DNA from: Capra hircus | Taxonomy: Eukaryota > Chordata > Mammalia > Artiodactyla > Bovidae | DNA length: 64,000 bases | Direction of reading: 5' to 3' | Assembly (NCBI RefSeq): GCF_001704415.2 | Contig: NC_030826.1 | Coordinates: 31,987,324-32,051,323, forward strand | Shown: piece after piece, positions 45,240 to 56,725 of the stretch | Layout of the letters: each line of letters begins with the position of its first letter | Numbering within the stretch: the first letter of the stretch is position 1 | Program-made: the position numbers and the translations under genes | The notes under the pieces: generated by a model | Databases searched by the model: none | Seen by the model: the letters and a program-made list of their open reading frames with translations, nothing else | Told to the model about the DNA's origin: nothing

Positions 45240-45293
45240 GGAGACAGTGAGGGACAGGGAAGCCTGGCACGCTGTAGTCCATGGGGTCGTAGG
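45240..45293 (+). mobile_element. Very short BovB/Bov-A fragment
   Basis: agggacagggaagcctggca to gtccatggggtcgtagg matches the BovB 3' region, without the terminal repeats. Confidence 0.7.
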
Positions 45294-46570
45294 AAAAGAG
45301 GTCCCTGGGCCAAGGCAGGTTAGGGAAACACAGGGTCTAATCGCTCGCAGACCTTGTTACACCAGACAGAGGCTTCGGAATTTCCAAGCACGTTGGGGTC
45401 CTCCGCTGGGATTTGGGTAGGAGGATGATGTCCAGTTTTCTCTTCCTTATGCTTTGCTGTTTCCTCTTTCCCTCCTTCTCTGACTGTGCCTCAGGGCTGC
45501 CAGGAATTATTCTGTCCCACGGAGGGCTCTTAAGGTCTAAAAGGTTGCGGACATCTGGAAGTACTTTTTCATTTGAAAATGACAACTCAGATGCCCATTC
45601 ATCTGAATGGAAATAAATAGCTGAGAGTCAGTCATTTGTAACATAATAACAATAATATCTGTGCACACTCTTCTAAACAAACCAGTTTATTTTGTCATCT
45701 GTGTTGTTTATTAGATAAGGAACGAATAAGGCACTCTTTTAAGGGATGTGGCAGCTTTGAAGGTACTATTTTCTGGAGAGATGATAAGAAGCTGGAAAGG
45801 AGAGATCTGATGAAAGGAATCGTGTGAATAGAATTTTCCAGACCCACTTGCCTCATTATTTAGTATAGATGCCTCCTCAGGCCTTATATTCTGTTGCTTG
45901 TCAATTTGGGTTTATAGTACCTTGGCTTTCCTGCTTTCCCCTGCTTTAAAAGGCATTTTAATGGGAAACTGGAAACAATTTTAGACTGAAAGGCTGGGGC
46001 TTACTTCTAAAGAAATTTGTCCGTGGCATGTTAACCTGGTTAGCATCCTGAGGGCCAGGGTGATTCACAAGCGTGGGGATGAAGCAGTTGAAGGGGAACC
46101 CATGTAAACAAGTCTGGGAGCCAATGAGCCCAGTTTCAGAGTGAGGACCGCCCGGGACCAGAGGTTAATTGTAACAGAAATGGGATATCTGGAGCCTAGT
46201 TAAGGAAATGAAACTGTAACTAAGTTAATGAGACATCGGAATGTTACCAGGCACACGTTAACTGAGGCTCGCAAAGAGGGCCCTGAGTCTTGTGTCTGAG
46301 TGGAGGATGCTCTGCCTCCCGAGTGAAGACACCTCCATGTAGCTGGAAGGAAACAGAGGTTCAGAGATAACGGACCCTCTGGCTTTTGTCAAGTCTCAGG
46401 ATGGTGACCGGGGCAGGGCAGCCAGGCATCACGGTTTGAGGGGTCCTGAATGAATTTAAACAGAACCCCATCTTCCAGTGATAGGCTGAAAAGCAGTACA
46501 AATGGAGTGATGAGATAGCAGTTCAGCTCTGCTGTCTTGTAATGGTGGGAACTCTGCCTCATTTCTTTTT
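45294..46570. other. Unassigned, apparently single-copy stretch
   Basis: 1.3 kb with no recognised repeat. A 67-codon frame at 45413-45616 is not convincing as a gene. Confidence 0.4.
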
Positions 46571-47072
46571 TCTTCGTCTCTTCAACAAATATTTATGGAG
46601 TGTCTACAATTTGATAAGCATGAGCCTGGGTCCATGTAAACAAATAATTAAAATCGTTGCAGACAAGTGTGAGAGGACTGAAGATATTGCCCGGGGAAAT
46701 GCAGACTTGGATTTATCACTTATTTACACTGAGTTTCTTGTGACTGTGTAACAAAAGGTAGTCTTTCCAGAAACCAAGATCGATTTTTCTGTTTGGTTCT
46801 TTCTGGGCATCTGTTTTCAATAAAATAGCCTTCTTAGGGAAAGTCACCTCTGTGGTTGGCACCTGTTGGCATCTGGGGGATGGAGGCAGGGGAATTTGAT
46901 AAGACTTTTGGCCAGAAGCATCCAGTTTTATAAAGGTATGACTTCAATCTATTAGGGAGAAACAAATGGGCAATGAGCTTCACACATGGTGGTGGTGATA
47001 GAGACCATTTCAAACAACGCCAGGGTGACTTCTTTGGACTTCAGTGGAGGTAACAGGAAAAGTCACACATTG
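46571..47072. other. Possible L2 end, otherwise unassigned
   Basis: caacaaatatttatggagtg near 46575 resembles the antisense L2 terminus; the rest is not assigned. Confidence 0.35.
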
Positions 47073-47074
47073 GT

Positions 47075-47196
47075 TTTCTTTCTTTTTCTTTTGGCCTTGC
47101 GGCATGTGGGATCTGAGTTCCCCAGCTAAGGATCGAACCTGTGCCTCCTGCAATGGAAGTTCAGAGTCCTAACCCCCAGATCACCAGGGGAGCCCC
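47075..47196 (-). mobile_element. CHRL SINE
   Basis: Antisense: ttggccttgcggcatgtggg, aaggatcgaacctgtgcctc, and head cagatcaccaggggagcccc. Confidence 0.85.
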
Positions 47197-47374
47197 TACA
47201 CATTGGCTTTCCTGAAGGAATCCGCAGTTCATCTTGACTTTTACCCATGTCTTCTTCCATAAAGATGACCTGGTGCTTTTCCTTTTCTGTTTTTCCCCAA
47301 CACAAATAATTAGTAATGCATTGTCTATAAAACGCAGCTCAGAAGTTAATAAGTCACACTATCAATACCAAATA

Positions 47375-47598
47375 CAGGTTTCCCAGGTGGCACTAGTGGT
47401 AAGAACCCGCCTGCAATGTAGAGACATAAGAGATGCGGGTTCGATCCCTGGGTCAGGAAGATCCCCTGGAGAAGGGCTCAGTAGCCCACTCCAGTATTCT
47501 TGCCTTAAGAATCCGGTGGACAGAGGAGTCTGACAGGCTATAGTCCATAGGGTTACAAACAGTTGACACAACTGAAGCAACTTAGCATGCACGCGTGC
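47375..47598 (+). mobile_element. Bov-tA SINE
   Basis: Head ggtttcccaggtggcactag, loop variant gacataagagatgcgggttc, 3' end actgaagcaacttagcatgc. TSD atcaataccaaata (47361-47374) and atcaatatcaaata (47599-47612). Confidence 0.95.
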
Positions 47599-47829
47599 AT
47601 CAATATCAAATAACTCCAGATAGATATTTTGGAAAAGAAAAGTACCAGTATCTATTACAATTAATACATTCTTTTTTCTGAAAGACCCAAACGCTAAAGC
47701 AAAGTAATGCACCGGCACCGCCCGATGCTAACCCAGCACAGGGCACGCCTCCCTGCTGTTCTGCTTTTCTTGGCTATTCTTGACCATTTTCTCTTCCTCC
47801 TGAACTTTAGATTTTGCTTGTTACATTCC

Positions 47830-48436
47830 ATCAAGTTCCACTGTGGTTTACATAAGAATGATTTGAATTTGTGTATTAATTTGGGCAGCACTTAAATCTT
47901 CCCAATACAAAATGCTCTTGTGCAATAAATGACCCATTTCTCCATTTATTTAATTCATCTTTTGTTTTGGTGCTATTTTATAGCTTTATGCATCTGGGTG
48001 TTAGGCCTTACTTTTAGGTATTTTATGTTCCCTGTGGTGGTGGTAAATAGAATGCTTCTTCCCTAAAAGGTTTTCTAGCAAGTAGATAGTGCGATGTAGA
48101 ATTGTTGTCTGTTGACAGTGTAGCCATCTGCTCTGCTGAGCCCTTTTATGGACCTACTAGTTGGGGGCAGATTCTTCTAAATATGCTAAATAGATAATAT
48201 TATCATTTGAAATTAGGGAAAGTTATTTTTCCTCTCTTCCCCAATATTTCAGTCTCTGTCTTTCCTTCTGCAAATGCATTGATGTGACAGTACACTGATT
48301 TGCAGTTGGTGACCGTGAGAGCAGATATTCTAATTTTAATGTGATTTTAGAGGAAACTTCATTTGATATTTTGTATAGTTTTCTGACAGTTACTCTTTAT
48401 TAGATTAGGAAGCTTTTTTCATTACTAGTTTACTCA
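47830..48436 (-). mobile_element. Very old L1 ORF2-like remnant
   Basis: Weak antisense L1 ORF2 resemblance (acttttaggtattttatgtt; attttagaggaaacttcatt). Strongly decayed; the call is tentative. The preceding 47613-47829 is unassigned. Confidence 0.4.
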
Positions 48437-48505
48437 GGATCTCCTCCCTCTCACCCTCCCTCCTTCCTTTCTTCCTTTTTTTCTCCATTTCTTCCTTCTC
48501 TGTAA
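48437..48505. repeat. Polypyrimidine (CT-rich) tract
   Basis: Nearly pure C/T over about 65 bases (ctcctccctctcaccctccc and onward). Confidence 0.9.
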
Positions 48506-48513
48506 CAGCTTTA

Positions 48514-48680
48514 TCTCAGTCTTAGTCATGGCATCAGGAAGATGCCATGGTCTTAGTTCTCTGAATGTTGAACTTTAAGCCAACTTTGTCACTTTCCTCT
48601 TTCACTTTCAAGAGGCCCTTTTGTTCCTCTTTACTTTCTGCCATTAGGGTGATGTCATCTGCATATCCCAGTCTTAGGTG
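48514..48680 (-). mobile_element. BovB internal fragment, inverted part of a chimeric insertion
   Basis: Antisense reverse transcriptase-region BovB (gatgccatggtcttagttct to gatgtcatctgcatatccca), without either BovB end. It joins a sense Bov-tA at about 48681. The pair is bracketed by acagcttta (48505-48513 and 48859-48867). Confidence 0.85.
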
Positions 48681-48858
48681 CTGCCCCGATGTCTCACTGG
48701 GGAAAGAATCTGCCTGCAATGCAGGAGAAGCAGGAGATGCAGGTTCATTCCCTGGGTCAGGAATATCCCCTGAAGGAGGAAATGACAACCCACTCCAGTA
48801 CTCTTAACTGAAAACTCCCATGGACAGAAGAGCATGGCAGGTTGCAGTTTACGGGGTC
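48681..48858 (+). mobile_element. Bov-tA SINE, 3'-shortened part of a chimeric insertion
   Basis: Head gctgccccgatgtctcactg, body with ctgggtcaggaatatcccct, stopping at tttacggggtc. It lacks the last about 30 bases of a normal Bov-tA. Confidence 0.85.
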
Positions 48859-48982
48859 ACAGCTTTAACAAGACCAAATTCACACACCACACCATACTCA
48901 GATTCAAAGTGATCACTCCACTGGCTTCTAGTATATTCATGGGGTTTTGCAGCCATATCACCATCAGCTTCAGAACATTTCC

Positions 48983-49012
48983 AGTTCAGTTCAGTTCAGT
49001 TCAGTTCAGTTC
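48983..49012. repeat. (AGTTC)6 pentamer tract at BovB 3' terminus
   Basis: Six perfect tandem AGTTC units. RTE-type elements end in short tandem repeats; other BovB copies here have two or three units. Confidence 0.95.
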
Positions 49013-49412
49013 ACCCGCTCATTCATGTCTGACTCTTTGCAACCCCATGGACTGCAGCACGCCAGGCTTTCCTGTCCCTCACCAATTCCCAGAGCTTGTT
49101 GAAACTCATATCCATTGAGTTTGTGATGCCATCCAACCATCTCATCCTCTGTTGTCCCCTTCTCCTCCCACCTTCAATCATTCCCAGCATCAGAGTCTTT
49201 TCAAATGAGACAGTTCTTCACATCAGGTGGCCAAAGTATTGGAGTTTCAGCTTCAGCATCAGTCCTTCCAGTGAATATTCAGGACTGATTTCCTTTAGGA
49301 TGGACTGGTTGGATCTCCTTGCAGTCCAAGGGACTCTCAAGAGTCTTCTCCAACACCACAGTTCAAAAGCATCAATTCTTTGGAGCTCAGCTTTCTTCAT
49401 AGTCCAGCTTTC

Positions 49413-51430
49413 TCATCCGTATGTGACTCCTGGAAAAACCAAAGCTTTGACTAGATTGACCTTTGTTGGCAAAGTAATGTCTCTGCTTCTTAATATGCCA
49501 TCTAGGTTGGTCATAAGTTTTCTTCCAAGGAGCATGGATCTCTTAATTTCATGGCTGCAGTACCATCTGCAGTGATTTTGGAGCCTGCCCCCTTGTGCCA
49601 AATAAAGTCTCTCACTGTTTCCATTGTTTCCCCATCTATTTGCCATGAAGTATTGGGACAAAATGCCATGGTCTTAGTTTTCTGAATGTTGAACTTTAAG
49701 CCAACTTTGTCACTTTCCTTTTTCACTTTCAAGAGGCTCTTTTGTTCCTCTTTACTTTCTGCCATTAGGGTGGTATCATCTGCATATCTGAGCTTATTGA
49801 TATTTCTCCCGGCAGTCTTGATGCCAGCTCATGCTTCATCCAGTCCAGCATTTCTCATGATGTACTCTGCATATAAGTTGAATAAGCATGGTCACAATAT
49901 GCAGCCTTGACTTATTCCTTTCCTGGTTTGGAACCAGTCTGTTGTTCCTTGTGGCATTCTAAGTGTTGCTTCTTGACCTGCATACATATTGCTCAAGAGG
50001 CAGGTCAGGTGGTCTGGTATTCCCATCTCTTTAAGAATTTTCCAGTTTATTGTGATCCACACAGTCAAAGGTTTTGGCATAGTCAATAAAGCAGAAGTAG
50101 ATGTTTTTCTGGAACTCTCTCGCATTTTTGATGATCCAGCGAATGGTGACAATTTGATCTCCTCTGCCTTTTCTAAAACCAGCTTGAACATCTGGGAGTT
50201 CACAATTCACATACTGTTGAAACCTGGCTTGGAGAATTTTGAGCATTACTTTGCCAGCGTGTGAGATGAGTGCAATTGTGCGGTAGTTTGAGCATTCTTT
50301 GGCATTGCCTTTCTTTGGGACTGGAATGAAAACTGACCTTTTCCAGTGCTGTGGCCACTGCTGAGTTTTCCCAATTTGCTGGCATATTGAGTGCAGCACT
50401 TTCAGAGCATCATCTTTCAGGATTTGAAATAGCTCCACTGGAATTCCATCACCTCCACTAGCTTTGTTCATAGTGATGCTTCCTAAGGCCCACTTGACTT
50501 CACATTCCAGGACGTCTGGCTCTAGGTGAGTGATCACACCATCGTGATTATCTGGGTCATGAAGATCTGTTTTGTATAGTTCTTTTGTGTATTCTTGCCA
50601 CCTCTTCTTAATATCGTCTGCTTCTGTTAGGTCCATACCATTTCTGTTCTTTTTTGAGCCCATCTTCGCATGAAATGTTCCCTTGGTTTCTCTAATTTTC
50701 TTGAAGAGATCTCTAGTCTTTCCCATTCTATTGTTTTCCTCTATTTCTTTGCATTGATCACCAAGGAAAGCTTTCTTATCTCTCCAAGCTATTCTTTGGA
50801 ATTCTGCATTCAGATGGATGTATCTCTCCTTTTCTCTTTCCCTTTTGCTTCTCTTCTTTGCTCAGCTATTTGTAAGGCCTCCTCAGACAAACATTTTGCC
50901 TTTGTGCATTTCTTTTTCTTGAGGACGGTCTTGATCACTGCCTCCTATACAATGTCATGAACCTCCACCCATAATTCTTCAGGCAGTCTATCAGATCTAA
51001 TCCCTTGAATTTATTTGTCACTTCTATTGTACAATCATAAGGGATTTGATTTAGGTCATACCTGAATGGTCTAGTGATTTTCCCTACTTTCTTCAATTTA
51101 AGTCCTAATTCGGCAATAAGGAGTTTATAATCTGAGCCGCAGTCAGCTCCCAGTCTTGTTTTTGCTAACTGTACAGAGCTTCTCCATCTTTGGCTGCAAA
51201 GAATATAATCAATCTGATTTCAGTATTGACCATCTGGTGATGTCCATGTGTTGAGTCTTCTCTTGTGTTCTTGGAAGAGGATATTTGCTCTGACCAGTGC
51301 ATTCTCTGGCAAAGCTCTGTTAGCTTTTGCCCTGCTTCATTCTGTACTCCAAGGCCAAATTTGCCTGTTACTCTAGGTATTTCTTGACTCCCTATTTTTG
51401 CATTCAAGTCCCCTATAATGGAAAGGACAT
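49413..51430 (-). pseudogene. BovB endonuclease/reverse transcriptase pseudogene
   Basis: The minus strand encodes remnants of the BovB protein. Endonuclease remains at 51060-51430 include the DLNAKIGSQE region and, at about 51127-51145, GADCGSDY, where the catalytic histidine of the SDH motif is replaced by tyrosine (codon 51127-51129). The reverse transcriptase N-terminal half is one frame at 50031-50726 with VPKKGNAKECSNYRTIAL, QAGFRKGRG and FIDYAKTFD. A small deletion near 50042 shifts the frame. Motif B (KGISQGCIL) is at about 49895-49930 and YADD at about 49780-49792. Multiple frameshifts and the lost catalytic residue make it inactive. Confidence 0.9.
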
Positions 51431-51740
51431 CTTTTTGAGTGTTAGTTCTAGAAGGTCTTGTAGGTCTTCATAGAACTATTCAACTTCTACTTCTTCAGCA
51501 TTACTGGTCAGGGCATAGCCTTGGATTACTGTGATATTGAATGGTTTGTCTTGGAAATGAACAGAGATCATTCTGTCATTTATGAGACTGCATCCAAGTA
51601 CAGCATTTTGGACTCTTGTTGACTATGATGGCTACTCCATTTCTTCTAAGGGATTCTTGCCCACAGTTGTAGGTATAACATTTTCATCACCCCTCAAAAA
51701 GAAACCCCGCATCCTTTAACCTCCACCCCCAGCATTGCCA

Positions 51741-52174
51741 GCAGGGGCGATGATGGTAGTGTCTCCTGGGGCTACTGCATTTGGGGCTTTGTGTTGTATT
51801 TCTGTCCCTGACACAGTTACCACGGCTACCTTCTGATGAGCACACGAGGGGAAGCTGGAAGAGAAATTGCCCCGAATGCAGCTGTGAAAGCACATGCCTC
51901 CTTAGACAACTCTGGACCTCCTGCTTCTCGTGGCCCTTGGCCCAGAGTCCTTCCAAACTGCTTCGTCTCCTGAATGAGGCTCCCTCTGTGTATATTCTGT
52001 GCTGTGGCTTTCTCCTTTGGTGGTGGTTGTTGTTTCTGTATGTCAGATCTGATTCTACCTGCTCTGTGTCATTTCAGAATTCCTAAACCTCTCTGGTCTT
52101 CTGAGTCACTGGTGACTCCCTATCTTCCCCAGCATTGTTAAAATGGTCTTTTTGTTGTTTTCTCCTCCTCTTTT
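51741..52174. other. Unassigned stretch
   Basis: No repeat or coding feature recognised. Confidence 0.4.
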
Positions 52175-52186
52175 GAAATTTCTCCT

Positions 52187-52503
52187 TGGGGCTTCCCTGG
52201 TGGCTCAGTGGTAAAGAATCCACCTGCCAGCAGAGGAGATGTGGGTTCAATCCCTGGTCTGGGAGGATCCTGTGCACCACAACTATTGAGCCTGTCTGTG
52301 CCCTAGAGCCTGGGAGCTGCAGTCACTGAAGCTGGTGCGCCTTAGAGCCTGTGCTCCGCAGCAAGAGAAGCCACTGCAATGAGAAGCCCAAACACTGCAG
52401 CTAGAGAGCGGCCCCTGCTCACTGCAGCGAGAGAAAAGCCTGAACAGCAACGCAGATCCAGCACAGCCGGAAATGAAGATAAAGTAAATAAATTAATAAG
52501 AAA
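52187..52503 (+). mobile_element. CHR-2-type SINE, near full length
   Basis: Head gggcttccctggtggctcag, body with ttagagcctgtgctccgcag, end gtaaataaattaataag. TSD gaaatttctcct (52175-52186) and gaaatttctcc (52504-52514). Confidence 0.95.
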
Positions 52504-52514
52504 GAAATTTCTCC

Positions 52515-53291
52515 CTCACCAGGAGTTGGGGAATCATGGATGGTCTTGACACCTTGCCATCAGTTCACAACTAGTTGATTTTCCGCAAAACTGAGTTTTT
52601 TAATTGCAAACTTCTAGAAAATCCTCCCATCAGTTGATTTTTCAGCAGTATTTGCAGAAAAGTGGATCTTCCATATTTCTTCACCAACTTTGACTGATTC
52701 TTCTCTCATGCTTCCGCTGTACTTGCCAAGAGTATAATCGAGGAATCTCTCTCCTGATTTTAATTTTGTAGTGTCGGCGTCTTCTTGTAAGGGTGCTCTA
52801 AAGCAGAGAGAACACTGTCAGCAAGTGCACACTGAGGAGAGTTTTCAGGCTGCTGCGTCCATTTGGGCTTGGAGAACCACAGCATTGTGGGAGATATTCT
52901 CACAGGCACTGAGGTATTGATGGCAGAGGAGAATATCTTGCCTTACAGCCAAGTGGTATTTCCTGAGTTGAGACATCAATCCACAGATGTGGTGATGGGG
53001 CCAGATGCTGTGGAGTCTCTTGATCTTAGGTTTATTAAGTGCTTTTTTCACTTTGTAGGGTGATTAGAGGGCCAGCTCCAAAGTACTTGGCGAATAAGTC
53101 CTACAGGGAGTTTAGCGATTTCTTCCAAAGTGTTTCCTAGTCACTGCACATGCTCTTAAATTAGTCTCCACCTAATACACCCCCTTTCTGGTCTGGTACC
53201 ATTTGTTAGGAAGCAAGCATGCCAGAATGGGCTTCTGCTCTGATGAAGGAAAGGTGGGTATTTCAGAACTGCAAATATTCTCAGGTAATAG
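52515..53291. other. Unassigned stretch
   Basis: No repeat recognised. A minus-strand frame at 52845-53051 was examined and not supported. Confidence 0.4.
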
Positions 53292-53495
53292 GGCTTCCCT
53301 TGTGGCCCAGCTGGTAAAGAATCTGCCTGCAATTCGGGAGACCTAGGTTTGATCCCTGGATTGGGAAAATCCCCTGGAGAAGGGAACAGCTACCCACTCC
53401 AGTATTCTGGCCTGGAGAATTCCATGGACTACATAGTCCATGGGGTCGCAAAGAGTTGGACATGACTGAGCAAACTTCACTTTACTTCACTTCAA
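53292..53495 (+). mobile_element. Bov-tA SINE
   Basis: Head ggcttcccttgtggcccagc, body, and 3' end gactgagcaaacttcacttt. Confidence 0.92.
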
Positions 53496-53786
53496 TAAGG
53501 GACTGGCTTATGCCTCGACATCCCTGTGTTCTCTCACTTCTTAGAATTGTTTTTCCTTTAGCATCTAAACACCAGTAGACAGTGCCAGTCCCAACAGACA
53601 GTGTGAAGTTCCATCTAACTAGCTGTGGGATCTCCTGACAAAAGTAGCCATTTCACAAATCCATCCTTACTGTCCTCTCCCGCCTGACCTCAGTCAGAGG
53701 CCCATGCTCTTTGTTCTTGTCAAATCATGACTCGGCTTTTGGCTGCTTTCTTATCCCCATCTCCTGTCTCCTAATTCCTTACATGA

Positions 53787-54022
53787 GTGCTAAGTTGCTT
53801 CAGCCCTGTCCAAGTCTGTGCAACCCTATGGACTGTCGCCTACCAGTCTCCTCTGGAATTCAATTCCATAGAATTGTCCATGGAATTCTCCAGGTAAGAA
53901 TGTTGGAGTGGGTTGTCATTTCCTTGTCCAGGGGATCTTCCCAAGCCAGGGATTGAACCTGCGTCTCTTATGTCTCCTGCATTGACAGGCGGGTTCTTTA
54001 CCACTAGCTCCACCTGGGAAGC
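53787..54022 (-). mobile_element. Bov-tA SINE with small internal duplication
   Basis: Antisense, gctaagttgcttcagccctg to ctagctccacctgggaagca. The body holds an extra ggaattc-containing segment (53853-53888, two ggaattc copies), making this copy longer than usual. Confidence 0.9.
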
Positions 54023-54149
54023 AGGCATAGCTAAAATCGTCAATCACATTAAATAAAACTTTGTCAAAGATGTGAGTCAGAGACTGCTTGTTTTCCAAGA
54101 TATTTATTCTTTCTTTCTCACTGGAATTACAAAATCACAAGTGTTGACT

Positions 54150-54420
54150 GGACACACGATCCGAAGTTAAACTTTATTTCCCAACCTTGCTTTTGGTTTC
54201 ATTCTGGCCAGGAGAATTTAAGCAGAAGTAATAGAGCAGTGTATGCAACTTCCAAGCTGTGATCGTGAAAGAAAAGGAAAGATTTCTCTTCCTTCTTTGC
54301 TTTCTCAGTTTGCTGGCGTATGGATGTGTTGGCTGCTGTTGGAGCCGCCATCTTGGAGAACAAGTTGGAATCTGTACGTGAGCTGAGTTCTGAAAACTGA
54401 ATTCTCCAAAATTCTGGGAT
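54150..54420 (+). mobile_element. Possible old mammalian repeat, family not named
   Basis: The order 'ctggccaggagaatttaagc' ... 'atgtgttggctgctgttgg' ... 'gccgccatcttggagaac' resembles a dispersed old mammalian element seen elsewhere; tentative. Confidence 0.3.
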
Positions 54421-56566
54421 CACTATATCAGCCTTGGATGCTTAAATTTGAAAGCAATGAGAGAGAACTAAATCTCAGCTGGGTTTTAGATGTGGGTCTT
54501 TTGGCCTTTGTTGAAAAAGATGAACCATAAATATTGGGATAATGAAAAGGAATAACAGAACATTTAAAGCTGGTTAGTAGTTTTTCTTTTAAAGATGGAA
54601 AAGTAAGGAAAATGTGGGGCCTTTACATTGGTCTTGGTAAGTGAAGAGTATCAGAGTTAAGCATTAGGAATTCTGAGTTCTTTGTGATTAACCGCAAAGA
54701 AAAGGGTTTCTGATCTCCTTCTATATGCTAGCTCTCATCAGGGTCACATACAGACTGTAATAGTAGTAATAAAATATTATTTTAAAGCAAACATTCCAGA
54801 ATTTGAACATTCAAATTGCTACAACACAGGCATTATTGAAAAGAAAAGTTTTGAAATTGCCTTAAGACCATATGTATAAGCCATACAATAAAATTCGCCT
54901 TACTAATTAAAAGTCACACCTCATTTTGACATATATTGATATTGCCAAACTTGATCCCCCTCCTAAATCATCAGGTTTAGCCCTGGATAACCCTTGGCTC
55001 TTTCTAAAATTCAAATCTATCCTCCAAGGACACAGTTGTAAGTCTATTTGAATGATCAAGCCACAGTTCTGAAAATAACGTCAAAGAGAATTTTAGAAGT
55101 TGTAGAGCCACAGCCTCCCTAAAGGAAGTATATGTCTTTTCAAGACAAGACAAAGGGCTCTGGGAATGGTCTTAAGTGATCATAAAAGTTTGGTAAATTT
55201 TAATCTGTTTGCCAATAACCAGTTACATTGGCATCACAGCTAGATCACATTGTAAATTCTACTTTGCTTATCACCCTGATATCATTGACAAAAGCTATGG
55301 TGCTACAAACAAGCTTAGGTCTGGTTGCGCTTGGAATTGAGGATTCAGCAGGTGGCCAACGGGCAGAGACATTTCACACCGAACCTGAATTAGCCTGTAA
55401 CTCTGCCTTAGAAAGCAGCTTGCCTATAAATATTTCACTCCATGTCAGACAAAAGCTGCAGGGATGTGAAGCCACTTCAGACAAAAAGCAGATAAATTCC
55501 TGCTTAACGTCTACCTGATGCTTTATGATTTCTGCCTAGGTTCAGATTTCCTGGATCAAATGTTCCCAAGGCCAGTGAGGTCATGTGGTTTCAGAGACAT
55601 AAGCTAAGCTCGGTGTGTATTACAGAGAAGCCATCGCATCCGGGTGTGACCATTCTGAAGGTAAGTGTTAATCCCAATCTGATTTCATGTGTGTGTAACA
55701 GCTGCTGGGAACATTAGGCTCTGCCATCTGTGTCCAATGGAGCGATTTCCTACCACTCAGACTCATCTGGCTCCAAAGTTAATTTAGTGCATATTGGGAA
55801 ATTCCTGAAACAACAGGAGACTTAACACCATTTTCCCATCAAATCCTTGGAGTTTTTGTTGATGTTGAGAGAGCCCGTTGGAGGTGTGAAACCGTAGGAC
55901 TGGGGAATGGAATGGTTCACTCATAAAATCTGGGACCCTTATCGGGACGGCGGCGGGGGGGTTCTTTCCCCAAGTTAAACACATGTGTTTTTCTAAGAAT
56001 AAACTCAGTGCCATACATACTTGGAGTAAAATGGTCCTGGAGCATTATGACCCAAACCTGTGTTCTGATGATTATTTTCTGTACCAGCTTGGTAACCCAA
56101 AGGATCTCTCAGATTCAACTTCCTTCTGCAGATGACTTGGATTTAAGGTCCACAATTTTACTCATGAAAGATAAAACTAAATAATTCAAGGAAACCATGA
56201 GTTAGAGTTGGCATTTTCTTACCTCCTTTAGGGCAGGGCCCATCTCTCCAAAACTGCTTTCTTTATTTTCCTTAGTTCTTCATCCCATTCCCTTAGCATA
56301 AAGCAAACATCTGATTGAGCCAATTTATATCCATGTGTGAGTAAAGGAGAGCTGATCTTAGCTGTAAACAACACTGAACATATGAATTTGCCTTTTTAAA
56401 AGTGATATTTGGTACCCAATCTGAGTTTAGTTCATTGACTGGACCCTGTCTTCCAAGCACCTGCTGAAATATCCATTCTCCAAGTCTTCAGAAGGATTAG
56501 GACAGATTAGAGCTGGTGACCGCCTGCATTTAACTTTCTTCTTTTTTGAGGGTGGGGGGGTGGGGA
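54421..56566. other. Mostly unassigned; contains a mariner-like remnant
   Basis: 2.1 kb with no young repeat. Apart from 54950-55130, nothing was identified. Confidence 0.4.
54950..55130 (+). mobile_element. Possible mariner-type transposase remnant
   Basis: Translation of about 54954-55030 gives PPKSSGLALDNPWLFLKFKS, which aligns with the HPPYSPDLAP.D.WLFPKLK block holding the third catalytic Asp of mariner transposases. Here that Asp is Gly. Surrounding frames are broken; no terminal inverted repeats were located. Confidence 0.45.
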
Positions 56567-56640
56567 GGTATTTTTTATCTTATAATTTTTTTTACTGGAG
56601 CATAATTGCTTTATAGTGGTGTGTTTGGCTTTCCTCTCTG
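56567..56640 (-). mobile_element. Short ruminant L1 3' end
   Basis: Antisense tail ttttactggagcataattgc, about 70 bases only. Confidence 0.65.
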
Positions 56641-56725
56641 ATTGATCCAAGTGTATTTTTCTGAACATAAATATTGGTGATGCCACCCATATCAATTGAC
56701 ATTTAATAAAACTTGAGAGGCGTTC

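Larger units (their letters stand above)
48983..51676 (-). mobile_element. BovB retrotransposon, about 2.7 kb, 5'-truncated
   Basis: Largest BovB here, missing roughly the first half-kilobase of a full element. Starts at left with six AGTTC pentamers of the 3' terminus and runs through reverse transcriptase and part of the endonuclease region. TSD aacatttcc (48974-48982) and aacattttc (51677-51685). Confidence 0.95.
48870..51740 (-). mobile_element. Old L1 3' fragment, host of the large BovB
   Basis: Antisense L1 3' text at about 48900-48982 (ggggttttgcagccatatca) resumes after the BovB at 51677 (aacattttcatcacccctca; aaaagaaaccccgcatcctt). Confidence 0.65.

Noticed and set aside
45413..45616. 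67-codon frame with a hydrophobic, signal-peptide-like start
   Set aside because: Short and isolated, and no homology or splice context is visible; hydrophobic starts of this kind are common by chance in T-rich DNA.
50670..50960. 96-codon plus-strand frame
   Set aside because: Antisense of the BovB endonuclease/reverse transcriptase linker region.
52845..53051. 68-codon minus-strand frame, considered as part of a processed pseudogene
   Set aside because: Extending the neighbouring frame over about 190 codons gives about as many stops as expected at random, and there is no poly(A) or TSD.
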